Below are positions 1-9,063 of a DNA stretch of 64,000 bases, one piece after another (position 1 is the first letter of the stretch; every line of letters begins with the position of its first letter). The notes below the pieces were generated by a model that was given only the letters and a program-made list of their open reading frames with translations, made no database searches and was not told the DNA's origin. This DNA comes from Marinobacter zhanjiangensis (GTDB taxonomy: Bacteria; Pseudomonadota; Gammaproteobacteria; Pseudomonadales; Oleiphilaceae), in NCBI RefSeq assembly GCF_014651935.1, contig NZ_BMXV01000005.1, positions 369,202 through 433,201 on the forward strand, written 5' to 3'. The translations under genes were made by a program, and so were the position numbers.

Positions 1-1
1 T

Positions 2-1108
2 CGTGAGCTGGGCGTTCCTGCCATCGTGGGTACAGGCTCCGGGACCAAAGACCTGAAAGACGGCCAGGAAGTCACGGTATCGTGCGCGGAAGGAAGCGAA
101 GGCCGGATTTACGAGGGCATTCTCGAGTACGAGGAAAAGGATATCGAGACCGGGGATCTGCCCGAGGCGCCCGTAGAGCTGATGATCAACCTGGCGGCGC
201 CGGATGCCGCTTTCCGCTGGTGGCGATTGCCGGTTCACGGAGTCGGTCTGGCCCGCATGGAGTTCATCATCAATAACGTGATCAAGATTCACCCCCTGGC
301 CCTGGCCCGGTTCGATGGGGTGAAAGACAGGAAGGTGCGAAAGCGTATTGAGGAGCTGACCGCCGGTTACGAGGATAAAACCGGGTATTTTGTCGAGCAC
401 CTCAGCCGGGGTATCGCCATGATTGCCGCGTCCCAGTATCCGGATCCGGTGATTGTTCGCATGAGCGACTTCAAGACCAACGAGTATGCCAGTCTTATCG
501 GCGGCGATCAGTTCGAGCCCCGGGAGGAGAACCCGATGCTGGGATTCCGGGGAGCCTCCAGGTATTACAGCGATCGTTACAGGGACGGCTTTGCTCTGGA
601 ATGTCAGGCGGTAAAGAAGGCCCGGGAGGAAATCGGCCTGGACAATATCGTGGTGATGATTCCCTTCGTTCGCAGCCTCCGGGAGGCGGACCGTGTCATT
701 GAAGTGATGGCCGAACACGGGCTCCGGCGCGGCGAAAACGGCCTGCAGCTGTATATGATGTGTGAGATCCCCTCCAATGTGTTTCTTGCAGAGCAGTTTG
801 CCGAACGATTTGATGGTTTCTCCATCGGCAGCAATGACCTGACCCAGCTGGTGCTGGGCGTCGACCGGGATTCCGAAGAGCTCAGCGAACTGTTCGATGA
901 ACGGGATGAGGCGGTGAAGACGGCAATCGTGCAAGTGATCGAAAAGGCTCACCGGAGCGGGTGCAAAGTGGGCATCTGCGGCCAGGCGCCCAGCGACTAC
1001 CCGGATTTCGCCCAGTTCCTGGTGGATAGCGGTATCGATTCCATTTCGCTCAACCCCGACAGTGTGCTGGACATCCTGGAAATCTGGCGAGAGGACAAGA
1101 CCCGGTGA
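2..1108 (+). CDS. ppsA: Phosphoenolpyruvate synthase, C-terminal part (5' end outside window)
   Basis: This is the C-terminal portion of PEP synthase, which makes PEP from pyruvate and ATP in gluconeogenesis. The frame is open from base 2 (R-E-L-G-V-P-A-I-V-G-T-G), so the gene begins upstream of the window; the GTG at 26 is not its start. About 368 residues are visible. They cover the end of the swivelling phosphohistidine domain and the whole PEP/pyruvate-binding barrel: GVGLARMEFI, GFRGASRYY, FSIGSNDLTQLVLGVDRD, and GICGQAPSD, which carries the catalytic cysteine near base 975. The stop overlaps the next gene's GTG by four bases, so the two are probably co-transcribed. Placing a gluconeogenic enzyme beside the glycogen/trehalose island suggests carbon flow towards storage sugars. 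PPDK is an alternative, but the motifs read as PpsA. Confidence 0.95.
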   Translation, partial: RELGVPAIVGTGSGTKDLKDGQEVTVSCAEGSEGRIYEGILEYEEKDIETGDLPEAPVELMINLAAPDAAFRWWRLPVHGVGLARMEFIINNVIKIHPLALARFDGVKDRKVRKRIEELTAGYEDKTGYFVEHLSRGIAMIAASQYPDPVIVRMSDFKTNEYASLIGGDQFEPREENPMLGFRGASRYYSDRYRDGFALECQAVKKAREEIGLDNIVVMIPFVRSLREADRVIEVMAEHGLRRGENGLQLYMMCEIPSNVFLAEQFAERFDGFSIGSNDLTQLVLGVDRDSEELSELFDERDEAVKTAIVQVIEKAHRSGCKVGICGQAPSDYPDFAQFLVDSGIDSISLNPDSVLDILEIWREDKTR

Positions 1109-2115
1109 ACATTGTGTTTTTTGACGTGGAAAAGTGGGAACGGGATTCCTTCGAAGCCTTGCGGGAAAAGCACACCGTGAGCTGCGCTGAAGAGCCCCTC
1201 AAAGCGGGCAACGCCGGGGAGTATGCCGCAGCGGAAGCCATTTCCGTCTTCATTTATTCGAAAGTCGACCGGCAGGCGCTGGATGCCATGCCAGACCTCA
1301 AACTGATCACCTCAAGGTCCACCGGCTTCGACCACATTGATATCGGGGAATGCGAACGGCGGGGGATCACCGTGTGTAACTGCCCCGACTACGGCGAGCA
1401 TACGGTAGCCGAGCATGTGTTTGGTCTTCTGCTGATGATCAGCCACCGGCTGGAGGAAGCGGTGGAGCGAACCCGCAAGGGCGGCTTCTCACCGCGGGGC
1501 CTGCAGGGTTTCGATCTGCGTGGAAAAACCCTTGGTGTTGTGGGTACCGGCGACATTGGTCTGGCAACCATCCGTATTGCCCGGGGGTTTGGCATGGACG
1601 TGCTGGCGTTTGATATCAAACCGGACGAGACAGCGGCCCAGGACCTGGAATTTGAATACGTGGATATGGACCAGCTGCTACAGGATGCTGATGTCATAAC
1701 CCTGCACGTGCCCGCCAACCCCCAGACCCACCATCTTATTGACGCGGATGCATTTGCAAAGATGAAGGACGGGGTGGTTCTCATCAATACGGCACGGGGC
1801 GACGTGGTGGACATACGGGCCCTGGCCAGGGCTCTGGCGGAGCAGAAAGTCGCGGCCGCCGGTCTGGATGTCCTGCCTTATGAACCGGTGGTGCGGGAAG
1901 AGGCGGAGCTGCTCCGCTCCGTCTACGAAGAGACCGAGGATCTTTCCTCATTACTTGCGAACGAAGTGCTGGTGCGGATGAAAAACGTCGTGGTCACACC
2001 CCACAGTGCGTTCAACACAAGGGAAGCCGTACAGCGTATTCTCGATGGCACGGTGGAGAACATTCGCCGGTTCGTGGAGGGCAATCCGGTCAATGTAGTC
2101 ACGGATACACAGTAG
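1105..2115 (+). CDS. D-isomer-specific 2-hydroxyacid dehydrogenase (D-lactate dehydrogenase-like)
   Basis: An NAD-dependent cytosolic 2-hydroxyacid dehydrogenase of 336 residues, close in length and layout to fermentative LdhA (pyruvate to D-lactate). The Rossmann fold is visible in GVVGTGDIG near residue 150. The catalytic triad is present: Arg in NTARGDVVD, Glu in LPYEP and His in VTPHSAFNT. The GTG start at 1105 overlaps the ppsA stop (GTGA), which supports both the start and translational coupling. The segment after LPYEP is longer than in many 2-hydroxyacid dehydrogenases, as in the LdhA group. The substrate cannot be fixed from sequence; D-lactate is the best guess, with other 2-keto acids possible. 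Confidence 0.85.
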   Translation: MNIVFFDVEKWERDSFEALREKHTVSCAEEPLKAGNAGEYAAAEAISVFIYSKVDRQALDAMPDLKLITSRSTGFDHIDIGECERRGITVCNCPDYGEHTVAEHVFGLLLMISHRLEEAVERTRKGGFSPRGLQGFDLRGKTLGVVGTGDIGLATIRIARGFGMDVLAFDIKPDETAAQDLEFEYVDMDQLLQDADVITLHVPANPQTHHLIDADAFAKMKDGVVLINTARGDVVDIRALARALAEQKVAAAGLDVLPYEPVVREEAELLRSVYEETEDLSSLLANEVLVRMKNVVVTPHSAFNTREAVQRILDGTVENIRRFVEGNPVNVVTDTQ

Positions 2116-2205
2116 AAGCGTTGTAAAGCCGCTTCGGGATTTTGCGGACCCACTCAATCCCTGTTCCGGGATGAGCACTGAATTTTCAGCAGGAGAAAAA
2201 AACCG

Positions 2206-4635
2206 ATGAAACAGAGGTCGCTCAACGATTGGGAGCTGGTCTACCATGAGTGGAGCCCGGAAAAGCAGCCCACCAGGGAAGCCCTGTTAACCCTGGGCAA
2301 TGGCTATTTCGCCACGCGGGGGGCAGTGGAGGAATCTCCGGCCGGAGGCCCTCACTACCCGGGCACCTATCTGGCGGGGGGGTTCAACCGCGCGAAAAGT
2401 GAAATCGGCGGAAAGATTATCGAAAACGAGGACATGGTTAACTGGCCGAACTGGCTGCCTCTTTCCTTCCGCTGTGAGGATGGGGAGTGGTTTGATCTGG
2501 CCCATGTGGAGCTTCTTGACTATGTACTCTGGCTGGACCTTTACCGGGGAGTCCTGCATCGCCGACTTCAGTTCAGGGATCGGTCGGACCGTGAATTCCA
2601 ACTGGAAACCCGGCGCATCGTGCACATGGATGATCCCCATAGTGCCGCCATCAGCTGGGTGCTTACGCCCCTGAACTGGTCGGGACCGGTGGAGATCAGG
2701 TCGGCCATCGACGGCGATGTGACCAACAGCGGAGTGGCCCGCTACCGGGATCTCAATGGCAGACACCTGGAGGTGGAGGAGACCGGACAGGTAGGAGAGC
2801 AGGCGATTTTTCTCACCGCCAGAACCCTGCAATCCCGAATCCGAATGGCCCAGGCGGTTCGTACCCGAGTCTGGGAAGGTGATGAGCCCGCCGCGGTTGA
2901 GCGGCGTACGCAGTCGGAGCGGAACTGGATCGGTCAGTCTCTGTCGCTTATGGCGGAGCAAAACAAGCCGATCAGGGTGGAAAAGGTGCTGTCTTTGTAC
3001 ACGTCCCGGGACCTTGCCATCAGCGAACCCGCTTTCGAAGCCTGTGAGGATATCCTTCATGCTGCGGATTTCGATGTTCTGCTCGAGCAGCACCAACAGG
3101 CGTGGCGAAGACTGTGGCAGCGGGCTGACCTGGAGCTGGCAGGCGAAAAGAGTACCTATGCTCAGCCGGTCCTTCGCCTGCACCTTTTCCACTTGTTACA
3201 GACCGCCTCCGTGCATTCGACGAGGCAGGACGTAAGTGTTCCCGCCCGGGGATTGCACGGCGAGGGCTATCGCGGACACATCTTCTGGGACGAGCTGTTC
3301 ACCTTCCCCTATTTCAATTTACGATTTCCCGAACTCACCAAGGCGTTGTTGCTTTATCGTTATCAACGGCTGCACTGGGCACGCCGCGCGGCGAGGGAGG
3401 CCGGCTACAGGGGAGCCATGTTTCCATGGCAAAGCGGCAGTGATGGCCGGGAAGAGAGCCAGGTGCTGCACCTGAACCCGGAATCGGGACGCTGGATTCC
3501 TGACAACTCCCACACTCAGCGGCACGTGAATGCCGCCATTGCCTACAACGTGTGGCAGTATTTTCAGGCTACCGGCGATATGGAATTCCTCTGTTCGCAT
3601 GGTGCCGAGATGCTGGTCGGGATCGCTCAGTTCCTGGCCAGTATTGCTACCTACAATGCTGACCGCGAGCGCTATGAAATACGGGGGGTAATGGGCCCGG
3701 ACGAGTTTCACACCCAATACCCTGACCGGGAAGAGCTGGGTCTGGACAACAACGCCTACACCAACGTGATGGCTGCATGGGTCCTGAAAACAACGGACGT
3801 CGTTCTGAAGTTACTGGGGGAAGACCGGAAGGCAGAACTCCTGCAGCTTCTGGATGTTTCCTCCGAAGATCTGCTCCGTTGGCAGGATGTCAGCAAACGT
3901 ATGTTCATCCCCTTCCAGCCGTCGGGACTCATCAGCCAGTTCGAGGGCTGGGATAATCTGGAGGAACTGGACTGGGACAGACTGCGTGAGGAACACGGCG
4001 ACATCCAGCGTCTGGATCGTATTCTGGAAGCGGAAGGACGGGATTTGAATCGTTACAAGGCCACCAAGCAGGCTGATGTATTGATGCTGTTTTATCTCTT
4101 TTCCCCCAGGGAGCTCAGCGACATAATTTCCGGTCTCGGCTACGACTTTGATGCCGCCCGTATTCCTGAAAATGTCCGTTATTACCTTGACCGAACGTCC
4201 CATGGTTCCAGCCTCAGCCGGGTTGTCCACGCCTGGGTTCTGGCGAGAACAGACCGGGACCATTCCTGGGATCTGTTTCAGGAAGCCCTTGTCAGCGATC
4301 TCGACGACATCCAGGGAGGAACCACCTCTGAGGGTATTCACCTGGGCGCGATGGCCGGCACGGTGGATATGGTGCAGCGGTGCTATACCGGTATCGAAAT
4401 GTACGACGGAGTGCTCTGGCTTGATCCCTGTCTGCCGAAGGAACTCGAAGGGCTGAAATTCTGTGTCCACTACCGGGGCCTTTGGCTGCACATCCAGTTA
4501 GACCACGAGATAATGACTGTCAGTTTTGAGAACGGCCGGTCCTGCGCTGCCCGGATTGGCTTCGACGGTGAGGTATACGAAATGTGTTCGGGCGAGCAGA
4601 AACGTTTCAGCCTCAGTGAGGGGGAGACCTCGTGA
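2206..4635 (+). CDS. Glycoside hydrolase family 65 disaccharide phosphorylase (probable trehalose phosphorylase)
   Basis: An 809-residue GH65 enzyme. The family phosphorolyses alpha-linked glucose disaccharides (maltose, trehalose, kojibiose, trehalose-6-P) with inversion, giving beta-glucose-1-phosphate; a few members are hydrolases. Visible marks are the N-terminal TLGNGYFATRGA, the catalytic acid Glu500 in GVMGPDEFH, KQADVLMLFYLF, the phosphate-loop-like HGSSLSRVVHAW and GGTTSEGIHLGAMAGT. The start ATG has AGGAG about 10 bases upstream. The next gene begins with a beta-phosphoglucomutase domain, the usual partner that turns beta-G1P into glucose-6-P, so phosphorylase activity is favoured over hydrolysis. 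Trehalose is the likely substrate because a trehalose-phosphate phosphatase domain follows and the island is trehalose-centred; this is inference. Confidence 0.88.
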   Translation: MKQRSLNDWELVYHEWSPEKQPTREALLTLGNGYFATRGAVEESPAGGPHYPGTYLAGGFNRAKSEIGGKIIENEDMVNWPNWLPLSFRCEDGEWFDLAHVELLDYVLWLDLYRGVLHRRLQFRDRSDREFQLETRRIVHMDDPHSAAISWVLTPLNWSGPVEIRSAIDGDVTNSGVARYRDLNGRHLEVEETGQVGEQAIFLTARTLQSRIRMAQAVRTRVWEGDEPAAVERRTQSERNWIGQSLSLMAEQNKPIRVEKVLSLYTSRDLAISEPAFEACEDILHAADFDVLLEQHQQAWRRLWQRADLELAGEKSTYAQPVLRLHLFHLLQTASVHSTRQDVSVPARGLHGEGYRGHIFWDELFTFPYFNLRFPELTKALLLYRYQRLHWARRAAREAGYRGAMFPWQSGSDGREESQVLHLNPESGRWIPDNSHTQRHVNAAIAYNVWQYFQATGDMEFLCSHGAEMLVGIAQFLASIATYNADRERYEIRGVMGPDEFHTQYPDREELGLDNNAYTNVMAAWVLKTTDVVLKLLGEDRKAELLQLLDVSSEDLLRWQDVSKRMFIPFQPSGLISQFEGWDNLEELDWDRLREEHGDIQRLDRILEAEGRDLNRYKATKQADVLMLFYLFSPRELSDIISGLGYDFDAARIPENVRYYLDRTSHGSSLSRVVHAWVLARTDRDHSWDLFQEALVSDLDDIQGGTTSEGIHLGAMAGTVDMVQRCYTGIEMYDGVLWLDPCLPKELEGLKFCVHYRGLWLHIQLDHEIMTVSFENGRSCAARIGFDGEVYEMCSGEQKRFSLSEGETS

Positions 4636-4662
4636 GATCTTACTTGCAGGAGGATTTTTGAC

Positions 4663-6159
4663 GTGACGCGGACGCATCCATTTCAGGCCGCCATTTTTGA
4701 CATGGACGGTGTGCTGACCCGCACCGCCGACCTGCACATGCAGGCCTGGAAACAGGTGTTTGACGACTACCTGAGTAGTGAGAGTAACCAGCACCCCTTT
4801 TCCAGGGCCGACTATCTCGCCCACGTGGACGGCAAGCCCCGGTACCGGGGCGTCGAGGATTTTCTGCACTCCCGCCGGCTGATGCTGCCTTACGGACAGC
4901 CTTCGGATGCCGCCGATCGCGATACCGTCTGTGGTCTCGGCAACCGCAAGAACGCCCGGTTCCTCGAGCTTCTGGAAAAGAAGGGAGTGGCGGTATTCGA
5001 GGATGCGGTGGCCGCATTGAAGCGGTGGCGGCGTGGCGGCATGACACTGGCCATCATCACCGCCAGTCGCAACGGCCAGCGAATTCTCGAGGAAGCCGGG
5101 CTCATGGACGCTGTCGACGTGGTTATCGACGGCACAGTGGCGGCGGAGCAGGAGCTGGCGGGGAAGCCGGAGATCATGCTGGAGGCCGCTCGCCGGCTTG
5201 AGGTGCAACCGGCGGACGTGGTTATTCTGGAAGACGCCACCGCCGGCGTCAGGGCCGGGCGCGAAGGCGAGTTCGGGCTGGTGGTGGGCGTGTCGCGAAA
5301 TGGCAACGAACAGGAGCTGCGCGAAGCCGGGGCCCATCATATCGCCGCCGACGTATACGCGGTGAGCTTTCTCCGCCAAATTCCCAATGCCCTCGATCGT
5401 ATGGAGGATCTTTCAGTATGGCGGGGCACTCGGCCCCTGGCGGTTTTCCTCGATTTCGACGGCACCCTGGCTGAAATCACCGAAGAGCCGGGTCAGGCGC
5501 AGCTTTCCGCAGAAGCCCGTTCGACACTGGAACGGTTCTCCTGTCCGGTGGCGGTGGTCAGTGGGCGGGACCGGGAAGACCTGGAATCCCGGGTCGGTGT
5601 GGAAGGGATCTATTACGCCGGGAATCACGGCTTCGATATTGCCGGGAACGGTCATCGACACACTCTGCCGGAGGCGGATGATGCCGTGAAAAGCGTGGAC
5701 CATGCCGAAAGAATGGCGAGAGGGCAGGTGGGTGACCTTCCCGGGGTGATTATCGAACGCAAACGCTATTCCCTGGCTATTCACTACCGGAAAGTGAAGA
5801 GCGGGGACGTGTTGGAGAAGGTGCGGGAAGCCGTTGAGGATATGCGCCGGGAAACGGGCCTGAGGAAACGTGACGGGAAGAAAGTGCTGGAACTTGAACC
5901 CGACGTTGACTGGAACAAGGGTCGGGCGCTGCAATGGCTTATCGACGTTCTGCCAGTGTCGGAGGAAGAGCCGCCATTTATTGTCTATATGGGGGACGAT
6001 GTGACTGACGAAGATGCATTTTCCGCCCTCCGGGAAGCTGGCCCGGGCATTTACGTAGGCGATGGCTTGACATCCTCTTTGGCCGATTACCACGTCCGGA
6101 ACCCGGACGAGGTTCTTCGTCTCCTGCGCGAGCTGGCCGATGCGGACCATGGTTTCTGA
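4663..6159 (+). CDS. Beta-phosphoglucomutase / trehalose-6-phosphate phosphatase fusion
   Basis: A 498-residue protein with two HAD domains. Residues 1 to about 245 are beta-phosphoglucomutase-like: nucleophile and acid Asp13 and Asp15 in FDMDGVL, the family segment GKPRYRGVEDFL, the motif II region IITASRNG, motif III Lys in GKPEIML and motif IV ILEDATAGV. Residues from about 255 on are OtsB-like: Asp264 and Asp266 in LDFDGTLAE, VVSGRD, GNHGFDI and MGDDVTDEDAF. Both sites look intact. The GTG start has AGGAGG at 4648-4653, nine bases upstream. It lies 27 bases after the GH65 gene, so an operon is likely. The N-terminal half would convert beta-G1P to G6P; the C-terminal half would dephosphorylate trehalose-6-P. 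No otsA is in the window, so the source of T6P is unclear. Confidence 0.9.
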   Translation: MTRTHPFQAAIFDMDGVLTRTADLHMQAWKQVFDDYLSSESNQHPFSRADYLAHVDGKPRYRGVEDFLHSRRLMLPYGQPSDAADRDTVCGLGNRKNARFLELLEKKGVAVFEDAVAALKRWRRGGMTLAIITASRNGQRILEEAGLMDAVDVVIDGTVAAEQELAGKPEIMLEAARRLEVQPADVVILEDATAGVRAGREGEFGLVVGVSRNGNEQELREAGAHHIAADVYAVSFLRQIPNALDRMEDLSVWRGTRPLAVFLDFDGTLAEITEEPGQAQLSAEARSTLERFSCPVAVVSGRDREDLESRVGVEGIYYAGNHGFDIAGNGHRHTLPEADDAVKSVDHAERMARGQVGDLPGVIIERKRYSLAIHYRKVKSGDVLEKVREAVEDMRRETGLRKRDGKKVLELEPDVDWNKGRALQWLIDVLPVSEEEPPFIVYMGDDVTDEDAFSALREAGPGIYVGDGLTSSLADYHVRNPDEVLRLLRELADADHGF

Positions 6160-6243
6160 AAAGCGATAGCATTATGCGCCGGGGGCGATAAGGCCATCGC
6201 GATTCTCCGCTACTTTCAGCAAAGCTATGTGTGTTTGTCGATT

Positions 6244-8955
6244 TTATTCAGGCCTCCGGTGCCTCTGTATCTCCCGCACTATTTGCCCCGCCAGCAGAGG
6301 AATGACGCTCATTGCCAGCAGTAGCAGCCAGGGCTGCCATCCCAGGGGCCGGGTTTGCAGCAGGCCAGAGAGCACGGGCAGGTAAACGGCGGCCGCCAGC
6401 AACACGATGCAAAGTGCCAGCGCTCCCCACACCCAGGGATTACGTGTTATTTCGTTAAGCAGAATAGACGACTTCGGATTCCGTAGAGCGAATGTAAACC
6501 AGAGCTTGCCGAAAGCCAGAGTGAGAAAAGACACCGTTACCGCTTCCCGCTCTGTCAGTCCCAGCCAGTGATCTGCCAGCAGCAGAGCGCTTAACACACA
6601 GACTGCCAGCAGGGCAGCGAATCCCGTGATCTCCGTCCAGTGGGCCCGGGTCAGCACGGATTCCCGGGGGCTGCGGGGTGGATCTTCCATCTCGTTTCCG
6701 CTGGCCGGGCCCAGCCCCAGAGCGAGAGCCGGAAACACATCGGTAAGCACATTGAGGTAAAGAATCTGCAGAGGAAGCAGCGGCAGCGGCCATCCCGCGC
6801 CAATGGCTATTGTCACCGCCAGCACCTCGGCCACATTCGTGGTGAGCATGAACACGACGGACTTGCGAATGTTGCCGAAAATGACCCGTCCCTGCCGGAC
6901 CGCGGCCACGATCGTTTCAAAGGCGTCGTCTTTCAGCACCATGTCGGCAACCTGTTTGGCCGCCTCCGTGCCCCGTTTGCCCATAGCAATGCCGATGTCT
7001 GCCTTTTTCAGAGCGGGTGCGTCGTTGACGCCATCACCGGTCATGGCCACGATCTCTCCCCGATTCTGATAGATGGTCACCAGATCGAGCTTCTGCTCGG
7101 GGCTCACCCTGGCAAAGATGTTGGCACGGTAGATCTTGTCCTGCCGGTCCTCATCGATATCGTCGGGGGAACCGATATCACGCCCCAGCATGCTGACTGT
7201 CTCGGGGTCATCCTTGCCCCCGACGATCCCCACGGCCCGGGCGATGGCCGTGGCGGTCTCCGCCTGATCGCCAGTCACCATCTCCACCCGGATACCCGCC
7301 GCCTGACAGATGTCGATCGCTTCCTTTACTTTTTCGCGGGGTGGATCGAGCAGGCCGGCAAGGCCGAGGAAGCACAGATCTTCATAGGGATCAGCATCCT
7401 TGGTATCCGCCCGTTTCTCGGCCATTGCCAGAAGGCGCAAACCCTCGCCAGCCAGCTGGCTGGCGCGTTCGACCCATTGTTGGCGTGTCTCGTCATCCAG
7501 AGGCTCCGTGCCTTTATTTGTCAGGATTTCGCTGCAGACATCCAGCACGGCATCGGGTGCGCCTTTTACCGCCACATAATACTGGCCCTCATCCTGGTGA
7601 AAGGTGGCCATTTTCTTGAGCCGGGGCTCGAATTGTTCCACCCGGGCCTCGGGCCGATCTTCCAGTAGCGATTCCCGCTCCAGTCCCAGGTCTTTTCCTC
7701 CCGCCAGAAGCGCGACTTCAGTGGGGTCGCCGCGGGGGTTGTCCTCTCCTTGTTGCTCTTCGAGGGAGGCGCCATTACAGAGCACGCCCACCTCCAGGAC
7801 GCGGCGAACCCCTTCCTTGTCCGCCAGTGCCTCGCCAGCCCCGGGTTCCTCAAGCACGAGCTCGTCGATGGGAGTGACGATTTTCTGCAGCCGCATCCGG
7901 TTTTCCGTCAGGGTGCCCGTCTTGTCCGAAAAGATCACCCGGGTGGCCCCCAGAGTTTCCACCGCAGTGAGCTGGTTTACCAGAGCGTTGCGGGCGGCCA
8001 TGAGGTACATGCCGCGGGCGAGGGCAATAGTAGCGACAATAGGGAGGCCTTCAGGAATGGCCGCCACACCCAGGGCAAGCGCCGTCTCGATCACCAGCGC
8101 GGCCTGTTGTTCGCGCAGCAGAAAACCCACCGCGGCGACCACGATGGCAATAAAAATGGTCAATATGGCGAGGCGCCGCCCCAGTTGGTCCAGCCGCTGC
8201 TGTAACGGTGTGACGGTTCCTTCCGCCGACTCCGCAAGCGCCGACACCCGCCCCAGTTCTGTCTCCGAGCCAGTGGCCACCGCCGCACCCGCTGCCGTAC
8301 CGTCGGCGATACTGGTGCCCTTGTAGAGCATGTTATTGCGATCGGCGAGGTCCGTATCCGCGGCCAGGGTATCGGTTAATTTGCTCACCGGAACGGACTC
8401 ACCGGTAAGCGGAGCTTCGTTGACCCTCAGGTGTTCCGCCTCGATCAGGCGCAAATCAGCGGGTACGAGGTCGCCGGCCTCCAGCAGTACGATATCGCCG
8501 GGTACGATGTCCGATGCGGCAATCTCACGCTCACTGCCTTCCCGCCGGACCCGGGTCATGTGCTCTCCCAACCGGCGCAGGGCGGCCATGGACCGTACTG
8601 CCTTCCATTCGCTGACAAAGCCTATAGCGGTATTGACCAGCAGCACAGCCAGCACTGCAAAACCCTCGGGCAGGCGGCCGGTGGCAAACGCCAGAACAGC
8701 GGCACCGCCCAGCAGGTAGATGACAATACTGTGAAACTGCTCCAGAAGAATCCGCCACCACGGCCGGCTTTCGGCCACCCGTAGCTGGTTCGGTCCATAG
8801 CGCTTCAGCCGATCCTGCGCCTCGTCGTCCGTTAATCCACTTTCCTTGCGGACGTCGAATTCCGCCAGAGTGTCCCCGATGTCGGCGGCATGCCAATTGT
8901 GTTCCTCGGGGCCGTTCCTTTCGCTTTTCGAATCCATTGGTTCGATCTCACTCAT
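6244..8955 (-). CDS. P-type cation-transporting ATPase (P2A, Ca2+/Mn2+ type)
   Basis: A 903-residue membrane pump. The N-terminal cation-ATPase domain (ESGLTDDEAQDRLKRYGPNQ) is followed by the TGES actuator motif. The phosphorylation site DKTGTLTENRM has its Asp at residue 344. The hinge MTGDGVNDAPALKKADIGIA and a C-terminal set of membrane helices complete the fold. Transmembrane segment 4 reads VAAIPEGLP and the sixth has LNVLTDVFPA, which keep the Glu, Asn, Thr and Asp pattern of SERCA calcium site II. This points to Ca2+ or Mn2+ export rather than K+ or heavy metals, although many bacterial homologues are uncharacterised. It is convergent with the HAD-OtsB gene and followed, head to tail, by pfkB upstream; no link to glycogen metabolism is evident. 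Confidence 0.9.
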   Translation of the reverse strand: MSEIEPMDSKSERNGPEEHNWHAADIGDTLAEFDVRKESGLTDDEAQDRLKRYGPNQLRVAESRPWWRILLEQFHSIVIYLLGGAAVLAFATGRLPEGFAVLAVLLVNTAIGFVSEWKAVRSMAALRRLGEHMTRVRREGSEREIAASDIVPGDIVLLEAGDLVPADLRLIEAEHLRVNEAPLTGESVPVSKLTDTLAADTDLADRNNMLYKGTSIADGTAAGAAVATGSETELGRVSALAESAEGTVTPLQQRLDQLGRRLAILTIFIAIVVAAVGFLLREQQAALVIETALALGVAAIPEGLPIVATIALARGMYLMAARNALVNQLTAVETLGATRVIFSDKTGTLTENRMRLQKIVTPIDELVLEEPGAGEALADKEGVRRVLEVGVLCNGASLEEQQGEDNPRGDPTEVALLAGGKDLGLERESLLEDRPEARVEQFEPRLKKMATFHQDEGQYYVAVKGAPDAVLDVCSEILTNKGTEPLDDETRQQWVERASQLAGEGLRLLAMAEKRADTKDADPYEDLCFLGLAGLLDPPREKVKEAIDICQAAGIRVEMVTGDQAETATAIARAVGIVGGKDDPETVSMLGRDIGSPDDIDEDRQDKIYRANIFARVSPEQKLDLVTIYQNRGEIVAMTGDGVNDAPALKKADIGIAMGKRGTEAAKQVADMVLKDDAFETIVAAVRQGRVIFGNIRKSVVFMLTTNVAEVLAVTIAIGAGWPLPLLPLQILYLNVLTDVFPALALGLGPASGNEMEDPPRSPRESVLTRAHWTEITGFAALLAVCVLSALLLADHWLGLTEREAVTVSFLTLAFGKLWFTFALRNPKSSILLNEITRNPWVWGALALCIVLLAAAVYLPVLSGLLQTRPLGWQPWLLLLAMSVIPLLAGQIVREIQRHRRPE

Positions 8956-9063
8956 TCAACGGTGGCATTTCTGCCATTGTGGCTGAGGAAAACCTTAAAA
9001 CATTGTCCTGGATCAGTTGACCGTTACAGACATGCACGTTGACAAGTGCTGGCATGAAATACG

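Noticed and set aside
6160..6243. Terminator between the HAD-OtsB gene and the P-type ATPase
   Set aside because: GCGAT/ATCGC gives only a 5-bp stem with no T-run after it.
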